A stretch of DNA of 64,000 bases from Pseudolabrys sp. (GCA_030684935.1 JAUXXH010000001.1:151279-215278); one strand, 5' to 3'; shown: positions 18,787 through 28,404, counted from the first letter of the stretch. Numbers and translations: made by a program. Notes: generated by a model from the letters alone, not told the origin.

Positions 18787-19918
18787 CTACTCGACGTCGT
18801 CGATCTGCTCCGGCCCGCCGCCGAACGCCTTCTGCGCCAGCGCCGCCTGCATGAACAGGTCGAGATCGCCATTGAGCACGCCGTCGGTGTCGGAGGTCGA
18901 CACACCTGTGCGCAGGTCCTTCACCATCTGGTACGGCTGCAGCACGTAAGAGCGGATCTGGTGGCCCCAGCCGATATCGGTCTTGTTGGCCTGATCGACC
19001 GCCGCCTGGTCCTCGCGTTTCTTGACCTCGGCCTCGAACAGCTTGGCGCGCAACATGTCCCAGGCCATGGCCCGGTTGCGGTGCTGCGAGCGGTCCTGCT
19101 GGCACTTCACCACCGTGTTGGTGGGGATATGCGTGAGCCGCACCGCCGACTCGGTCTTGTTGACGTGCTGGCCGCCGGCGCCGCCGGACCGCATCACGTC
19201 GGTGCGCACGTCGCTCTCGTTGATGTCGATCTTGATGCGGTCGTCGACCACCGGGAACACCACGACGCTGGCAAACGAAGTATGCCGGCGCGCATTGGAA
19301 TCGAACGGCGAAATGCGCACCAGACGGTGTACGCCGTTCTCGCTCTTGAGCCAGCCATAGGCGTTGTGGCCCTTGATCTGCACGGTCGCCGACTTGATGC
19401 CCGCGCCCTCGCCTTCGCTCTCTTCCAGCCAGTCGATCTTGTAGCCCTTGGACTCGGCCCAGCGCACATACATGCGCATCAGGATATTGGCCCAGTCCTG
19501 GCTCTCGGTGCCGCCGGCGCCGGCATGAACTTCGAGATAGCAGTCGTTGGCGTCGGCCTCGCCCGACAGCAAAGCTTCCATTTCCCGCCGCCGCACTTCG
19601 GCCTTGAGGTTCCGGAGTGCGGCTTCCGCGTCGGTGACGGTGGACGGGTCGCTCTCGGCCTCGCCCAGTTCGATCATCGTCAACTGGTCGTCGAGATCCT
19701 GCTCGACCCGGCCGATCGCCTTGAGCTGATCCTCCAGCGCATCGCGCTCGCGCATGGTGCGCTGGGCCCGCGACTGGTCGTTCCAGAAGCTGGGATCTTC
19801 GGCCGCCTTGTTCAGTTCGGCGAGGCGCTGGGTGGCTGTATCGACGTCAAAGATGCCTCCTCAGCAGCCCTACCGACTGCTTGATCTCATCGACGAGATT
19901 CTGAGTTTCCGCGCGCAT
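18787..19918 (-). CDS. prfB: Peptide chain release factor 2, expressed by programmed +1 frameshift
   Basis: RF2 recognises UGA and UAA and triggers peptidyl-tRNA hydrolysis. The GGQ motif ([17 protein letters not shown]) and the stop-codon-reading SPF motif ([15 protein letters not shown]) are intact. The gene is in two frames: 23 codons from ATG 19918 to CTT ending at 19850, then an in-frame TGA at 19849-19847. Skipping base 19849 continues with GAC (Asp) to the TAG at 18787, giving a 376-residue RF2, the normal length. The coordinates cover both parts: 19918-19850 joined to 19848-18787. The gene regulates itself: scarce RF2 lets the ribosome shift. It is convergent with the carbamoyltransferase. 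Confidence 0.97.
19846..19860 (-). promoter_or_regulatory. prfB programmed +1 frameshift signal
   Basis: On the minus strand AGGAGG-CAT-CTTTGAC: an internal Shine-Dalgarno sequence three bases before the slippery CTT, followed by the TGA stop and C (the poor-termination context). This is the classical RF2 autoregulatory frameshift cassette, matching the E. coli arrangement almost base for base. The SD begins one base upstream of the stated interval. Confidence 0.95.
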
Positions 19919-20114
19919 CTCTCACATCCACTTCGCTTTATTGTTCCGCATTTAGCCCTCCGGAACTCCGACTGCAACCACTAATCTTGCGCCGTTGCGA
20001 CGCCTCTGCGGGAGCACGACGGAACCTTGCAAAATTCGGAACAAGGATGAGCAGAAGGAATTGACCAGGCAGGAGCGAATGGCGCTCCGCCCAATCAACC
20101 ACACGAGGAATGCC

Positions 20115-20618
20115 ATGGGACTGTTCACCAAGGACATCAAGACGCTCGACGACCTGTTCGTGCACACGCTGCGCGACATCTATTACGCCGAGAACCAGAT
20201 CGTGAAGGCGCTGCCGGACATGATCGACAAGGCCACCGACACGCGGCTGCGCCAGGGGTTCCAGTCGCATCTGGTCGAGACCAAGAACCACGTGAAGCGG
20301 CTTGAGCAGGTGTTCAAGCTTCACGGTGTCGAAATCAGCGGCGTCAACTGCCCGGCGATCGACGGCATCATCGAGGAAGCCGAGGAAGTGGCCGGCGAGG
20401 TCGACGACAAGATGGTGCTGGACGCCGCCTTGATCGCGGCGGCGCAGGCGGTCGAACACTACGAAACGACCCGCTACGGCACGCTGATCGCATGGGCCAA
20501 GCAGCTCGGCCGCACCGATTGCGCGGCTTTGCTGCAGCAGAACCTCGACGAGGAAAAGGCCGCGGACGCCAAGCTGACCGCCCTGGCGGAAGGCACCGTC
20601 AACGCCAAGGCGGCTTAA
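20115..20618 (+). CDS. DUF892 (YciE/YciF) ferritin-like protein (167 aa)
   Basis: A small four-helix, ferritin-like stress protein; homologues are induced in stationary phase or general stress and their biochemical role is unclear. Seen: LDDLFVHTLRDIYYAENQIVKALPDM, HLVETKNHVKRLEQVF, AAAQAVEHYETTRYGTL and NLDEEKAAD, which place the carboxylate and histidine residues expected of a di-iron site. ATG 20115 follows GAGGA and starts the homologous MGLFTKDIKTL. It lies between divergent prfB and convergent mrcA, an unusual place for it, and ends at a strong terminator. Confidence 0.93.
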   Translation: MGLFTKDIKTLDDLFVHTLRDIYYAENQIVKALPDMIDKATDTRLRQGFQSHLVETKNHVKRLEQVFKLHGVEISGVNCPAIDGIIEEAEEVAGEVDDKMVLDAALIAAAQAVEHYETTRYGTLIAWAKQLGRTDCAALLQQNLDEEKAADAKLTALAEGTVNAKAA

Positions 20619-20660
20619 GACGCCGCTTGAAGCTAATGCCGAAGCAGACCTGAAACGTCA

Positions 20661-20697
20661 AAGGCCCCGGCGAACATGCTGGGGCCTTTTAATTTTT
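20661..20697. terminator. Rho-independent terminator between DUF892 gene and mrcA
   Basis: AAGGCCCC and GGGGCCTT form a perfect 8-bp stem around a 12-base loop, followed by TTAATTTTTT. The mirrored A/T flanks let it serve both the DUF892 gene (+) and mrcA (-), whose stop is only about 18 bp further on. Confidence 0.9.
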
Positions 20698-20714
20698 TGG
20701 TTTGAACGGCCTGG

Positions 20715-23177
20715 CTAGTACAGTCCGCCGGTTCCGGAGCGGACGGCGCGGCCGGCGTCGGGCGAGACCCCCTGGCCCCAAGGGCGGTTGCCGGCGTCCG
20801 GATCGTTGCCGTAGCCGACCACCGAATAGTTGTCCGGCGGCGCGGTGCCCGGCTTGAAGGCTTCGAGGATGGCGCGCTCGGTGCCGGGGCCGGCGCGCAT
20901 GCCGGTCTTGGCGTCGATGCGGATCAGCTTGATGCCGGGCGGCACGCGGAACGGCGATGCGGGCTTGTCGGCCAGCGCCACTTTCAGGAAGTCCCGCACG
21001 ATCGGCGCGGCCAGACCGCCGCCGGTGGCGCCGCGGCCGAGATGGCGCGGCTTGTCGTAGCCAATGTAGACGCCGACCACGAGGTCGGCGGTGTAACCGA
21101 CGAACCAGGCGTCCTTCTCGTCATTGGTGGTGCCGGTCTTGCCGGCGATCGGCTTGCCGACCTCGCGCAACACCGTGGCGGTGCCGCGCTGCACGACGCC
21201 TTCCATCATCGACGTGATCTGATAGGCGGTCATCGGATCGATCACCTGCTGGCGGCGGTCGATCAGCGACGGCTCGGGCTGGTTTTCCCACTTCGGCGCC
21301 GAACAATTGATGCATTCGCGTTCGTCGTGGCGATAGACGGTGTGCCCGTAGCGGTCCTGGATGCGGTCCACCAGCGTCGGCTTGACCCGCCGGCCGCCAT
21401 TATTGAACATCGAGTAGGCCGTCGCCATGCGCAGCAGCGTGGTTTCGCCGGCGCCGAGCGAGAACGACAGATACGGCGGCAGTTCGTCGTAGATGCCGAA
21501 GCGCTTGGCGTATTCGCCGATCAGCGGCATGCCGACATCCTGCGCCAGACGCACCGTCATCACGTTGCGCGAGCGTTCGATGCCGAAGCGGAGCGTCGAC
21601 GGGCCGTAGAACTTGCCCTCGTAGTTTTGCGGGTTCCAGGACGCCTGCCCGGCGCCCTGGTCGATCTCCAGCGGCGCATCGAGCACCACCGTCGACGGCG
21701 TATAGCCGTTGTCGAGCGCGGCGGCGTAGACCAGCGGCTTGAACGATGAGCCGGGCTGGCGCAGCGCCTGGGTGGCGCGGTTGAACTGGCTCTGGTCGAA
21801 CGAGAAGCCGCCGACCATCGCGAGCACGCGGCCGGTCAAGGGATCCTGCACCACCATGGCGCCGGATACTTCCGGCACCTGATGCAGGCGGTACTGGCCC
21901 TCGGCCTTGGCCGGCGCGACGTAGATCACGTCACCCGGATTGAGCACCTGATTGACTTTACCGACTGCCTTGCCGCTGACCCGCGCCCACTTCATGCCGT
22001 CGAGCGGCAGGATGCCGATGGCGCGGTCCTTGCTGAGAAAGCCGCCGGGCTCGCGGCCCGGCTGAATACCGATGCGCGCCGACTGATCGCCGGTCTCCAG
22101 CACCACCGCAAGCTGCCAAGGCGACACGTCGGACAGCGCCTTGACCTCGGCGATCTTGGTGCCCCAGTCGCCGGAAATGTCGATCTTGCTGACCGGCCCG
22201 CGCCAGCCTTGCGCCTCGTCGAACTTGACCAGCGCATCGGTCAGGGACTGGCGGGCCATCACCTGCAGCCTGGTGTCGAGCGTGGTGCGCACCGACATGC
22301 CGCCTTCGTAGAGCTTCTTCTCGCCGTAGCGATCGTATAGTTCACGGCGCACTTCCTCGGCGAAATACTCAGCCGTGAACAACGATCCGGTCGACTGCCG
22401 CTGCGTCACGCCGAGCGGGCCGCGCTTGTACTGTTCGGCTTCGGCGGCCTTGATGAAGCCAACGTCGGCCATGCGGTCGAGCACCCAGTTGCGGCGCTCG
22501 AGCCCGCGCTCACGCTGGCGGAACGGATGATAATTGTTCGGCGCCTTCGGCAGCGCCGCCAGGAAGGCGACTTCCGGGATGGTCAGTTCGTTCACGGACT
22601 TGTCGAAGTAGACCAGCGACGCGGCGGCAATGCCGTAGGCGCCGAGCCCGAGATAGATCTCGTTCAGGTAGAGCTCGAGGATCTTGTCCTTGCTGTAAGT
22701 GCGCTCCATCTTCAGCGCCAGCAGCGCTTCCTTGATCTTGCGCGCGAACGAAACTTCGTTCGTTAACAAGAAGTTCTTGGCAACTTGTTGCGTGATGGTT
22801 GAGGCGCCCTGCGGCCGCCGGTTCGAGCCGAGGTTCTCGAGGAAGTTGACGCCGGCGCGGGCAATGCCGGTGAAATCCAGCCCACCATGTTCGTAGAAAT
22901 TCTTGTCCTCGGCGGCGAGGAAGGCATTGATCACCAGCTTCGGCACCGCCTGGATCGGGAGGTAGAGGCGCCGCTCGCGGGCATATTCGCCGACCAGCGA
23001 CCCGTCGGCGGCGTGCACGCGGGTCATGACCGGGGGCTCATAGTCCTGCAACTGGGAATAGTCCGGCAGGTCCTTGGAATAATGCCACAGCATGCCGGCC
23101 GTGCCGGCCACCCCGACGACGAACAGGATGGTGCCGGCCGCAAACAGAAAGCCCATAAAGCGCAGCAACATCTTCAT
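20715..23177 (-). CDS. mrcA: Penicillin-binding protein 1A, bifunctional glycosyltransferase/transpeptidase (820 aa)
   Basis: Polymerises and cross-links peptidoglycan at the outer face of the inner membrane. Order: one N-terminal transmembrane anchor (MGFLFAAGTILFVVGVAGT); GT51 domain (catalytic glutamate in AAEDKNFYEHGG, then GASTITQQVAKN and KILELYLNEIYLG); an OB-like insert; and the transpeptidase domain with SxxK in RQPGSSFKPL and KTG in GKTGTTNDEKDAW. All key motifs are present. ATG 23175-23177 was chosen over an in-frame TTG two codons before. It lies downstream of amiC on the same strand. The amiC-mrcA-prfB order is standard in Rhizobiales, here interrupted by the DUF892 gene. Confidence 0.96.
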   Translation of the reverse strand: MKMLLRFMGFLFAAGTILFVVGVAGTAGMLWHYSKDLPDYSQLQDYEPPVMTRVHAADGSLVGEYARERRLYLPIQAVPKLVINAFLAAEDKNFYEHGGLDFTGIARAGVNFLENLGSNRRPQGASTITQQVAKNFLLTNEVSFARKIKEALLALKMERTYSKDKILELYLNEIYLGLGAYGIAAASLVYFDKSVNELTIPEVAFLAALPKAPNNYHPFRQRERGLERRNWVLDRMADVGFIKAAEAEQYKRGPLGVTQRQSTGSLFTAEYFAEEVRRELYDRYGEKKLYEGGMSVRTTLDTRLQVMARQSLTDALVKFDEAQGWRGPVSKIDISGDWGTKIAEVKALSDVSPWQLAVVLETGDQSARIGIQPGREPGGFLSKDRAIGILPLDGMKWARVSGKAVGKVNQVLNPGDVIYVAPAKAEGQYRLHQVPEVSGAMVVQDPLTGRVLAMVGGFSFDQSQFNRATQALRQPGSSFKPLVYAAALDNGYTPSTVVLDAPLEIDQGAGQASWNPQNYEGKFYGPSTLRFGIERSRNVMTVRLAQDVGMPLIGEYAKRFGIYDELPPYLSFSLGAGETTLLRMATAYSMFNNGGRRVKPTLVDRIQDRYGHTVYRHDERECINCSAPKWENQPEPSLIDRRQQVIDPMTAYQITSMMEGVVQRGTATVLREVGKPIAGKTGTTNDEKDAWFVGYTADLVVGVYIGYDKPRHLGRGATGGGLAAPIVRDFLKVALADKPASPFRVPPGIKLIRIDAKTGMRAGPGTERAILEAFKPGTAPPDNYSVVGYGNDPDAGNRPWGQGVSPDAGRAVRSGTGGLY

Positions 23178-23302
23178 TCGCAAAAGGTCCCGCCGCTGAC
23201 CGGCGCACAGCCGGAATCGTCCTCGCCCCAGAATCCGGCAAGTGCCTTGGATCGCCCGGTTTTATGTTGAAACTGAGGCCATTGGGCTGTCGTCACCGGC
23301 AC

Positions 23303-24523
23303 TTATTTGCCCCCCGCCCCGGCCATGCGTGGCGCGAAATACTTGTCGATCGCCTGCGCCAGCGCGCCGGCGGTACGCGCCTGCCAGACTGTCGAGGTGA
23401 GCTGTTTGAGGTCTTCCTTGGTCGACATGAAGCCGAGTTCCACCAGCACCGAGGGCACGTCCGGCGCCGTCAGCACCTTGAAGCCGGCCGATTTCATCGG
23501 GTGCTTGTGCAGCTTGGCGGTGGCCTTGAGTTCGGACACCAGAAGCTTGGCAAATTGCGCCGAAAACGTCTTGGTTTCGCGCTGCGCCAGGTCGACCAGA
23601 ATATTGGCAACATCGTCCGGCTCGGCGGTGAGATCGACGCCGGCGATCACGTCGGCCTTGTTTTCGGCTTCGGCCAGACGCGCCGCGGCAGCGTCGGTGG
23701 CATTGTCCGACAGCGTGTAGACGGTGGCGCCTTCGGCCTGCCCTTCGCCGCGCGGGATGGAGTCGGCATGGATCGACACGAAAAGCGCCGCGCCCTGGGC
23801 GCGCGCAAAGCGAACGCGCTCCGACAGCGGCACGAAGGTGTCGTCGTCGCGCGTCAGCGCAACGCGGAATTTGCCGCTGCTCGTCATCTTGTCGCGGAGC
23901 GTCAGCGCAAACTGTAGCACCACGTCTTTTTCCATTTCGCCGCCGGCGGCCTTGGCGCCGATGTCGATGCCGCCATGCCCGGGGTCGAGTACCACCAGCG
24001 GCCTTGTATCGCCCGGCGCTTTCGGCGCGGCGACAGCGGCCTTGCCGGAGGAAGCGCGCACGTTGCGGTTATCCAGCGCAATCGTGCGCAGGAAAGCGGT
24101 GCGATCCGTCGGACTGAGGTCAAGCACCAGCCGTGCCGGCTGGCCGTCGGCAGCGTCGACGGTGAAAACCCGGTCGACCTTTACCGGCCCCTTGGTGTCG
24201 AGCACGATGCGCGAGCCGCCCTGCATGATCAGGCCATAGCGGAAGGCCTTGACCAGCCCGCGGCCCTTCTCGCCGGAGTCGGGCGGCAGATGAAACGCCA
24301 GTTGCGGCAAGTCGATCACGACGCGGTACGGATCGGCCAGCGTGAAGGCGGCCAGACCGATTTTATGGCTGAGATCGACGACAAAACGGGTCTGCTTGTC
24401 ATCCCCGCCGACCCGCACGCCGGTCGCCTGCGGCAACGCCTCGGCGGGCGCAGCCGCCGCGCCCCCGGCGGGAACCAGGGCAGCGAACAGCGAGCAGACG
24501 ATGGCGAGCGAGCGGAACGTCAC
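23303..24523 (-). CDS. amiC: N-acetylmuramoyl-L-alanine amidase AmiC type (406 aa)
   Basis: Periplasmic zinc amidase that splits septal peptidoglycan between MurNAc and the stem peptide. Order: signal peptide (TFRSLAIVCSLFAALVPAGG...), AMIN domain (about residues 35-150; VGGDDKQTRFVVDLSHK) and an Amidase_3 domain. The amidase has its zinc ligands in VVLDPGHGGIDIG, its glutamate in EMEKDVVLQFA, and VSIHADSIP and VLVELGFMSTKED. The GTG start at 24521-24523 was chosen: AGGA precedes it and a signal peptide follows immediately. It lies 125 bp upstream of mrcA on the same strand and is divergent from rne. Confidence 0.95.
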   Translation of the reverse strand: MTFRSLAIVCSLFAALVPAGGAAAAPAEALPQATGVRVGGDDKQTRFVVDLSHKIGLAAFTLADPYRVVIDLPQLAFHLPPDSGEKGRGLVKAFRYGLIMQGGSRIVLDTKGPVKVDRVFTVDAADGQPARLVLDLSPTDRTAFLRTIALDNRNVRASSGKAAVAAPKAPGDTRPLVVLDPGHGGIDIGAKAAGGEMEKDVVLQFALTLRDKMTSSGKFRVALTRDDDTFVPLSERVRFARAQGAALFVSIHADSIPRGEGQAEGATVYTLSDNATDAAAARLAEAENKADVIAGVDLTAEPDDVANILVDLAQRETKTFSAQFAKLLVSELKATAKLHKHPMKSAGFKVLTAPDVPSVLVELGFMSTKEDLKQLTSTVWQARTAGALAQAIDKYFAPRMAGAGGK

Positions 24524-25302
24524 GAATCCTGACCCTTTCGGCTCTTTTACTCCATTAGGGACCGCTTCGGTTAACGGAAGTTGAGCGAACGCTGCGCTTG
24601 AGCCGCCGGGTGTTGCCAACGTGCCGTGTTCCGTCAGGGTTGCCGCCCCGACTATACGCATGCGCCGGCCGTCCCGACGACAGTGCCGCCTGCCCGCACC
24701 TGAGAGAATCGCCTGTTTTACAGGCGCGCCTTTTGCGCACCTACCCAGACACCGCGATGGAACCGCACCTCAGGGGTCGCGAAACGCAGAGTTTCCTGCA
24801 GTTTGCCGGGGTGGCGAGGCTTCCCTTGCCATCAAGGGTTTAGCGCCGTATGTACGGTGTGCTCACGGTGAAACGAGTTCCGGTTGTGCCGCGTTCGGGC
24901 CCCCGGCCCGCCAGTCCAGTGTCGCCCCCTCGAGGAAGAGGGGTGAACCGGACGGCAGCCAAGCCGAAGCCCTTGTGAAGGACATCCGGAACCAGCGCGC
25001 GGCCCGTTTGGCCGCACGCATTGATCGCGAGCGACAGAAACCTCGGCGGCGCTTCTTCTGGCGCAGCCGCAGCGCTACGGGTCGCAATTTTATGCTGCCA
25101 AGCTCGCAGCAAAGGCAATTCGAGGTCCACCGCTTTCGCGAAGCTTTCGTGACGGCGCGTTTTCTGACGGGCCCCGCCGCGCCTTCGCGTGAAAACGCGC
25201 CCCTTTCCCTCCACACCCATCCGGCCACCACCCCACTGCGTCGTCTTGCGCCGTCAGAGTTGCGCGAGCGCGCGGGGTCGTCTGCCTTAGTGAGACTTTC
25301 CA
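24524..25302. other. 779-bp amiC/rne divergent region: no gene seen, probable long rne leader
   Basis: No convincing gene lies here; the open frames crossing it have proline/arginine-rich translations without homology features. The amiC-proximal part must hold the amiC promoter, which I could not pinpoint. The rne-proximal part, about 440 bases downstream of the candidate promoter at 24826-24854, would be transcribed as a long 5' leader of the RNase E mRNA. In E. coli such a leader mediates RNase E autoregulation. Confidence 0.5.
24826..24854 (+). promoter_or_regulatory. Candidate sigma70-type promoter for rne
   Basis: TTGCCA (24826-24831), a 17-bp spacer and TATGTA (24849-24854). The -35 is 5/6 and the -10 is 3/6 to the vegetative consensus. 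It is the best-spaced pair in the rne upstream region and implies a leader of roughly 440 nt. Confidence 0.38.
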
Positions 25303-28300
25303 ATGACCGACAAGATGCTGATCGACGCGACCCACCCCGAGGAGACCCGGGTGGTCGTCCTGCGCGGCAACCGCGTCGAGGAATTCGACTTCGAAAGCGC
25401 CAACCGCAAACAGCTTCGCGGTAATATCTACCTCGCCAAGGTGACCCGGGTTGAGCCGTCGCTGCAGGCGGCCTTCATCGAGTACGGCGGCAACCGGCAC
25501 GGCTTTCTCGCCTTTTCGGAAATCCACCCCGACTATTATCAAATCCCGGTCGCCGACCGCGAAGCTTTGCTCGCCGAGGAAGCGCGCGCCCAGCGCGCCG
25601 CCGACGACGATGCCGACAACCGCTCGTCCGGACGCAGCGGCGGCGGCCGTGGCGGCCGCAGCCGTCATCGCCGCTCCGGCGCCGACCGGCCGCGCGACCG
25701 CAACGTGGTGCAGAGCGATCCGCTGCCGCAGGACGGCCAGCCTGCCCCGGAAATGCACGGCGAATCCGCCGAGGGACCGGCCGGCGATGCCGGCTTCGAC
25801 CCGAACAGCCTGAACCAGCCCAACGCCGAACAGATCGCCGAAAGCGCGGCCGCCTTGCCGACGTACGAGGCGCCAGCGCCCGATCATGCCGCCGAGGAAA
25901 CCGCCGCAGCGCCCGCCGAGGCGCCGGTCGATGCGGGCCCGATACCGGAATATTCCGACAATCACGCCGAAACCGGCGACCATCTGCCGGCAGCGGCTGA
26001 AACCGCCGCATCCGAAGGCGCCGACGATCAAGGCGACGATCAACCAGGCGAAAACGGCGACGATCGTCATGACGATAATGGCGAACAGGACAATCAGCGC
26101 ACCGACGGCGAACAGAATGCGGCGCCGGCCAACGGTGCGAACGGCGGCGACGCCAATGTCGAAGCCAATGGCGACGACGCCCACGAAGACGAACATGTCG
26201 AGTCGGTCGGTGGCGCCGATGCGCTGGAAGAAGCGCAGGAGCGCACCGCGCGTATCCGCCCGCGCCAGTACAAGATCCAGGAGGTCATCAAGCGCCGCCA
26301 GGTGATGCTGGTGCAGGTGGTCAAGGAAGAGCGCGGCAGCAAGGGCGCCGCACTGACGACCTATCTGTCGCTGGCCGGCCGCTACTCGGTGCTGATGCCC
26401 AACACCGCGCGCGGCGGCGGCATTTCCCGCAAGATCACCTCCGGCGAAGACCGCAGCCGGCTCAAGGAAATTGCCCAGGATCTGGAAGTGCCGGAAGGCA
26501 TGGGCGTGATCCTGCGCACCGCCGGCGCCAGCCGCACCAAACTCGAGGTCAAGCGCGACTTCGAATATCTGCTGCGTCTCTGGGAGACCGTGCGCGATCT
26601 GACGCTGAAGTCGATGGCGCCGAAGCTGGTCTACGAGGAAGGCTCGCTGACCAAGCGCTCGATCCGCGACCTCTACAACAAGGAAATCGACGAGATCATC
26701 GTCTCCGGCGAGGCGGGCTACAAGGAAGCGCGCGAGTTCATGCGCATGCTGATGCCGAGCCACGCCAAGAACGTGAAGCTGTACAAGGACTCGACGCCGC
26801 TGTTCACGCGCTACGGCATCGAGAGCCAGCTCGACGCCATGTTCTCGCCGACGGTCCAGTTGAAGTCCGGCGGCTACATCGTCATCAACCAGACCGAAGC
26901 GCTGGTGGCGATCGACGTGAACTCCGGCCGCGCCACGCGCGAGCATCACATCGAGGACACCGCGCTCAAGACCAATTGCGAGGCGGCCGACGAGGTCGCC
27001 CGCCAGTTGCGGCTGCGCGATCTGGCAGGCCTCATCGTCATCGACTTCATCGACATGGACGAAGGCCGCAATAACCGCACCGTCGAGCGGCGCATGAAAG
27101 ATGCGCTCAAGCACGACCGCGCCCGCATCCAGGTCGGCCGCATCTCGCATTTCGGTCTTTTGGAAATGTCGCGCCAGCGTATCCGCACCTCGGTGCTGGA
27201 GAGCTCGACCGAGAAGTGTCCGGTCTGCGGCGGCTCGGGTCACGTCCGTTCGGTGTCGTCGGTGTCGCTGCAATTGCTGCGCGCCATCGAGGAAATGCTG
27301 AACAAGGGCGCCACCCATAACGTGATCGTGCGCACCCGGTCGGAGGTCGCGCTGTATGTGCTCAATCACAAGCGCGGCCATCTGCGCGCACTGGAAGAGC
27401 GCTACCGCATCACCATCACCGTGGCCGCCGACGAAACCGTGAATGCGCAGACATCCTATGCCGTCGATCGCGGCGAGCAGGTGCACACGGCCGAAGCGGC
27501 CAAGGCGCTGGCGGCGACGGCGCAGCCGATGCTGATCTCGGAAGTCGAAAACGACGAAGACGTGCTGGACGCTGCCGCCGAGGCGGAAAGCGCGGCCGAC
27601 GAGGCCGAGAACGGCGAAGCCGCCGCGGCGCCGGCTTACGACAATATCGAGACCGTCGAGGACGCGCCCGAAGAAGACGAAGAAGCCAGTGGCCGTTCGC
27701 GCGGCGATGGCGACAGCGAGCGCGACGGCACCCGCCGCCGCCGGCGTGGCCGCGGTCGCGGCCGGGGCCGCAACGGCGAACCGCGCGAGCCGCGCGAAGG
27801 CGCAGCCCCCCGCGAGACGGTGGCCGAGCATGCCGTCGCCCATGAAGATCACGACGATGGCGACGAGGCCGAAAGCGCCGATCAGCAGGCCCGCGACGGC
27901 GGTGCGACCGTCAACGGCGAGGCCGGCGACATTGGCGAGAACGGCGAACGCCGCCGCCGCCGCCGCGGCCGCCGCGGTGGCCGCCGCAATCGCCAGCGCA
28001 ACGGCGACGCGCCGCTTCCCTCCGACAATGGCGCGCCCGAGCAAGCCTTGCAGGATGCCGTCGCCGACCTCGATGGGCCGCCGGCGTCCTATGATGCCGC
28101 GCCGGCACCGGCCTATGCGGTCGAACCCGAGGCCATCTCGGCCTATGAGCGCCCGGCGCCGCCGCTCCCCACCGTCCATGTCGCCGTGCCGACAGCAGAC
28201 GCACCGGCGGCTGCCAGCGCCGAGCCGCCGCGCCGGCGCTCGACCATCCGCGAACCTGCGCCCATCGCCCTTGAAGGTGTCGCACCGCCACCCGCTGCAA

Positions 28301-28404
28301 CCCTGCCGCCGCCGGCGCCGGTGATAGTCTCCACCGCGCCCGAGGAAGCCGCCGCCCCCAAGCGCGGCTGGTGGGGCAAACGGCTGCTGGGCGACAAGAG
28401 CTGA
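25303..28404 (+). CDS. rne: Ribonuclease E (1033 aa) with split S1 domain
   Basis: Essential endoribonuclease and degradosome platform. The N-terminal S1 domain (residues about 37-92 and 318-380: RGNIYLAKVTRVEPSLQAAF, then RQYKIQEVIKRRQVMLVQV) is interrupted by an Ala/Glu/Asp/Gly/Asn-rich insert of about 225 residues, a known feature of alphaproteobacterial RNase E. The DNase I-like catalytic centre has its magnesium aspartates in VAIDVNSG and IVIDFIDMD, and the Zn-link is EKCPVCGGSG. The C-terminal third alternates acidic stretches with arginine patches ([30 protein letters not shown]), typical RNA- and partner-binding scaffold. The long antisense frame here is a composition artefact. Confidence 0.97.
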   Translation: MTDKMLIDATHPEETRVVVLRGNRVEEFDFESANRKQLRGNIYLAKVTRVEPSLQAAFIEYGGNRHGFLAFSEIHPDYYQIPVADREALLAEEARAQRAADDDADNRSSGRSGGGRGGRSRHRRSGADRPRDRNVVQSDPLPQDGQPAPEMHGESAEGPAGDAGFDPNSLNQPNAEQIAESAAALPTYEAPAPDHAAEETAAAPAEAPVDAGPIPEYSDNHAETGDHLPAAAETAASEGADDQGDDQPGENGDDRHDDNGEQDNQRTDGEQNAAPANGANGGDANVEANGDDAHEDEHVESVGGADALEEAQERTARIRPRQYKIQEVIKRRQVMLVQVVKEERGSKGAALTTYLSLAGRYSVLMPNTARGGGISRKITSGEDRSRLKEIAQDLEVPEGMGVILRTAGASRTKLEVKRDFEYLLRLWETVRDLTLKSMAPKLVYEEGSLTKRSIRDLYNKEIDEIIVSGEAGYKEAREFMRMLMPSHAKNVKLYKDSTPLFTRYGIESQLDAMFSPTVQLKSGGYIVINQTEALVAIDVNSGRATREHHIEDTALKTNCEAADEVARQLRLRDLAGLIVIDFIDMDEGRNNRTVERRMKDALKHDRARIQVGRISHFGLLEMSRQRIRTSVLESSTEKCPVCGGSGHVRSVSSVSLQLLRAIEEMLNKGATHNVIVRTRSEVALYVLNHKRGHLRALEERYRITITVAADETVNAQTSYAVDRGEQVHTAEAAKALAATAQPMLISEVENDEDVLDAAAEAESAADEAENGEAAAAPAYDNIETVEDAPEEDEEASGRSRGDGDSERDGTRRRRRGRGRGRGRNGEPREPREGAAPRETVAEHAVAHEDHDDGDEAESADQQARDGGATVNGEAGDIGENGERRRRRRGRRGGRRNRQRNGDAPLPSDNGAPEQALQDAVADLDGPPASYDAAPAPAYAVEPEAISAYERPAPPLPTVHVAVPTADAPAAASAEPPRRRSTIREPAPIALEGVAPPPAATLPPPAPVIVSTAPEEAAAPKRGWWGKRLLGDKS

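Noticed and set aside
19755..19918. Reading prfB as a short gene starting at about 19755, with a separate 23-codon peptide upstream
   Set aside because: The AGGAGG-CTT-TGA-C cassette and continuous RF2 homology across the shift show a single frameshifted gene.
19919..20114. EcfG promoter for the DUF892 gene
   Set aside because: Several GGAAC sequences occur (for example near 20024 and 20037), but none has a CGTT-like -10 at 16-17 bp.
24621..25424. 267-codon frame in the amiC/rne gap
   Set aside because: Arg/Pro-rich translation, no RBS, and it runs into rne in another frame; more likely leader RNA.
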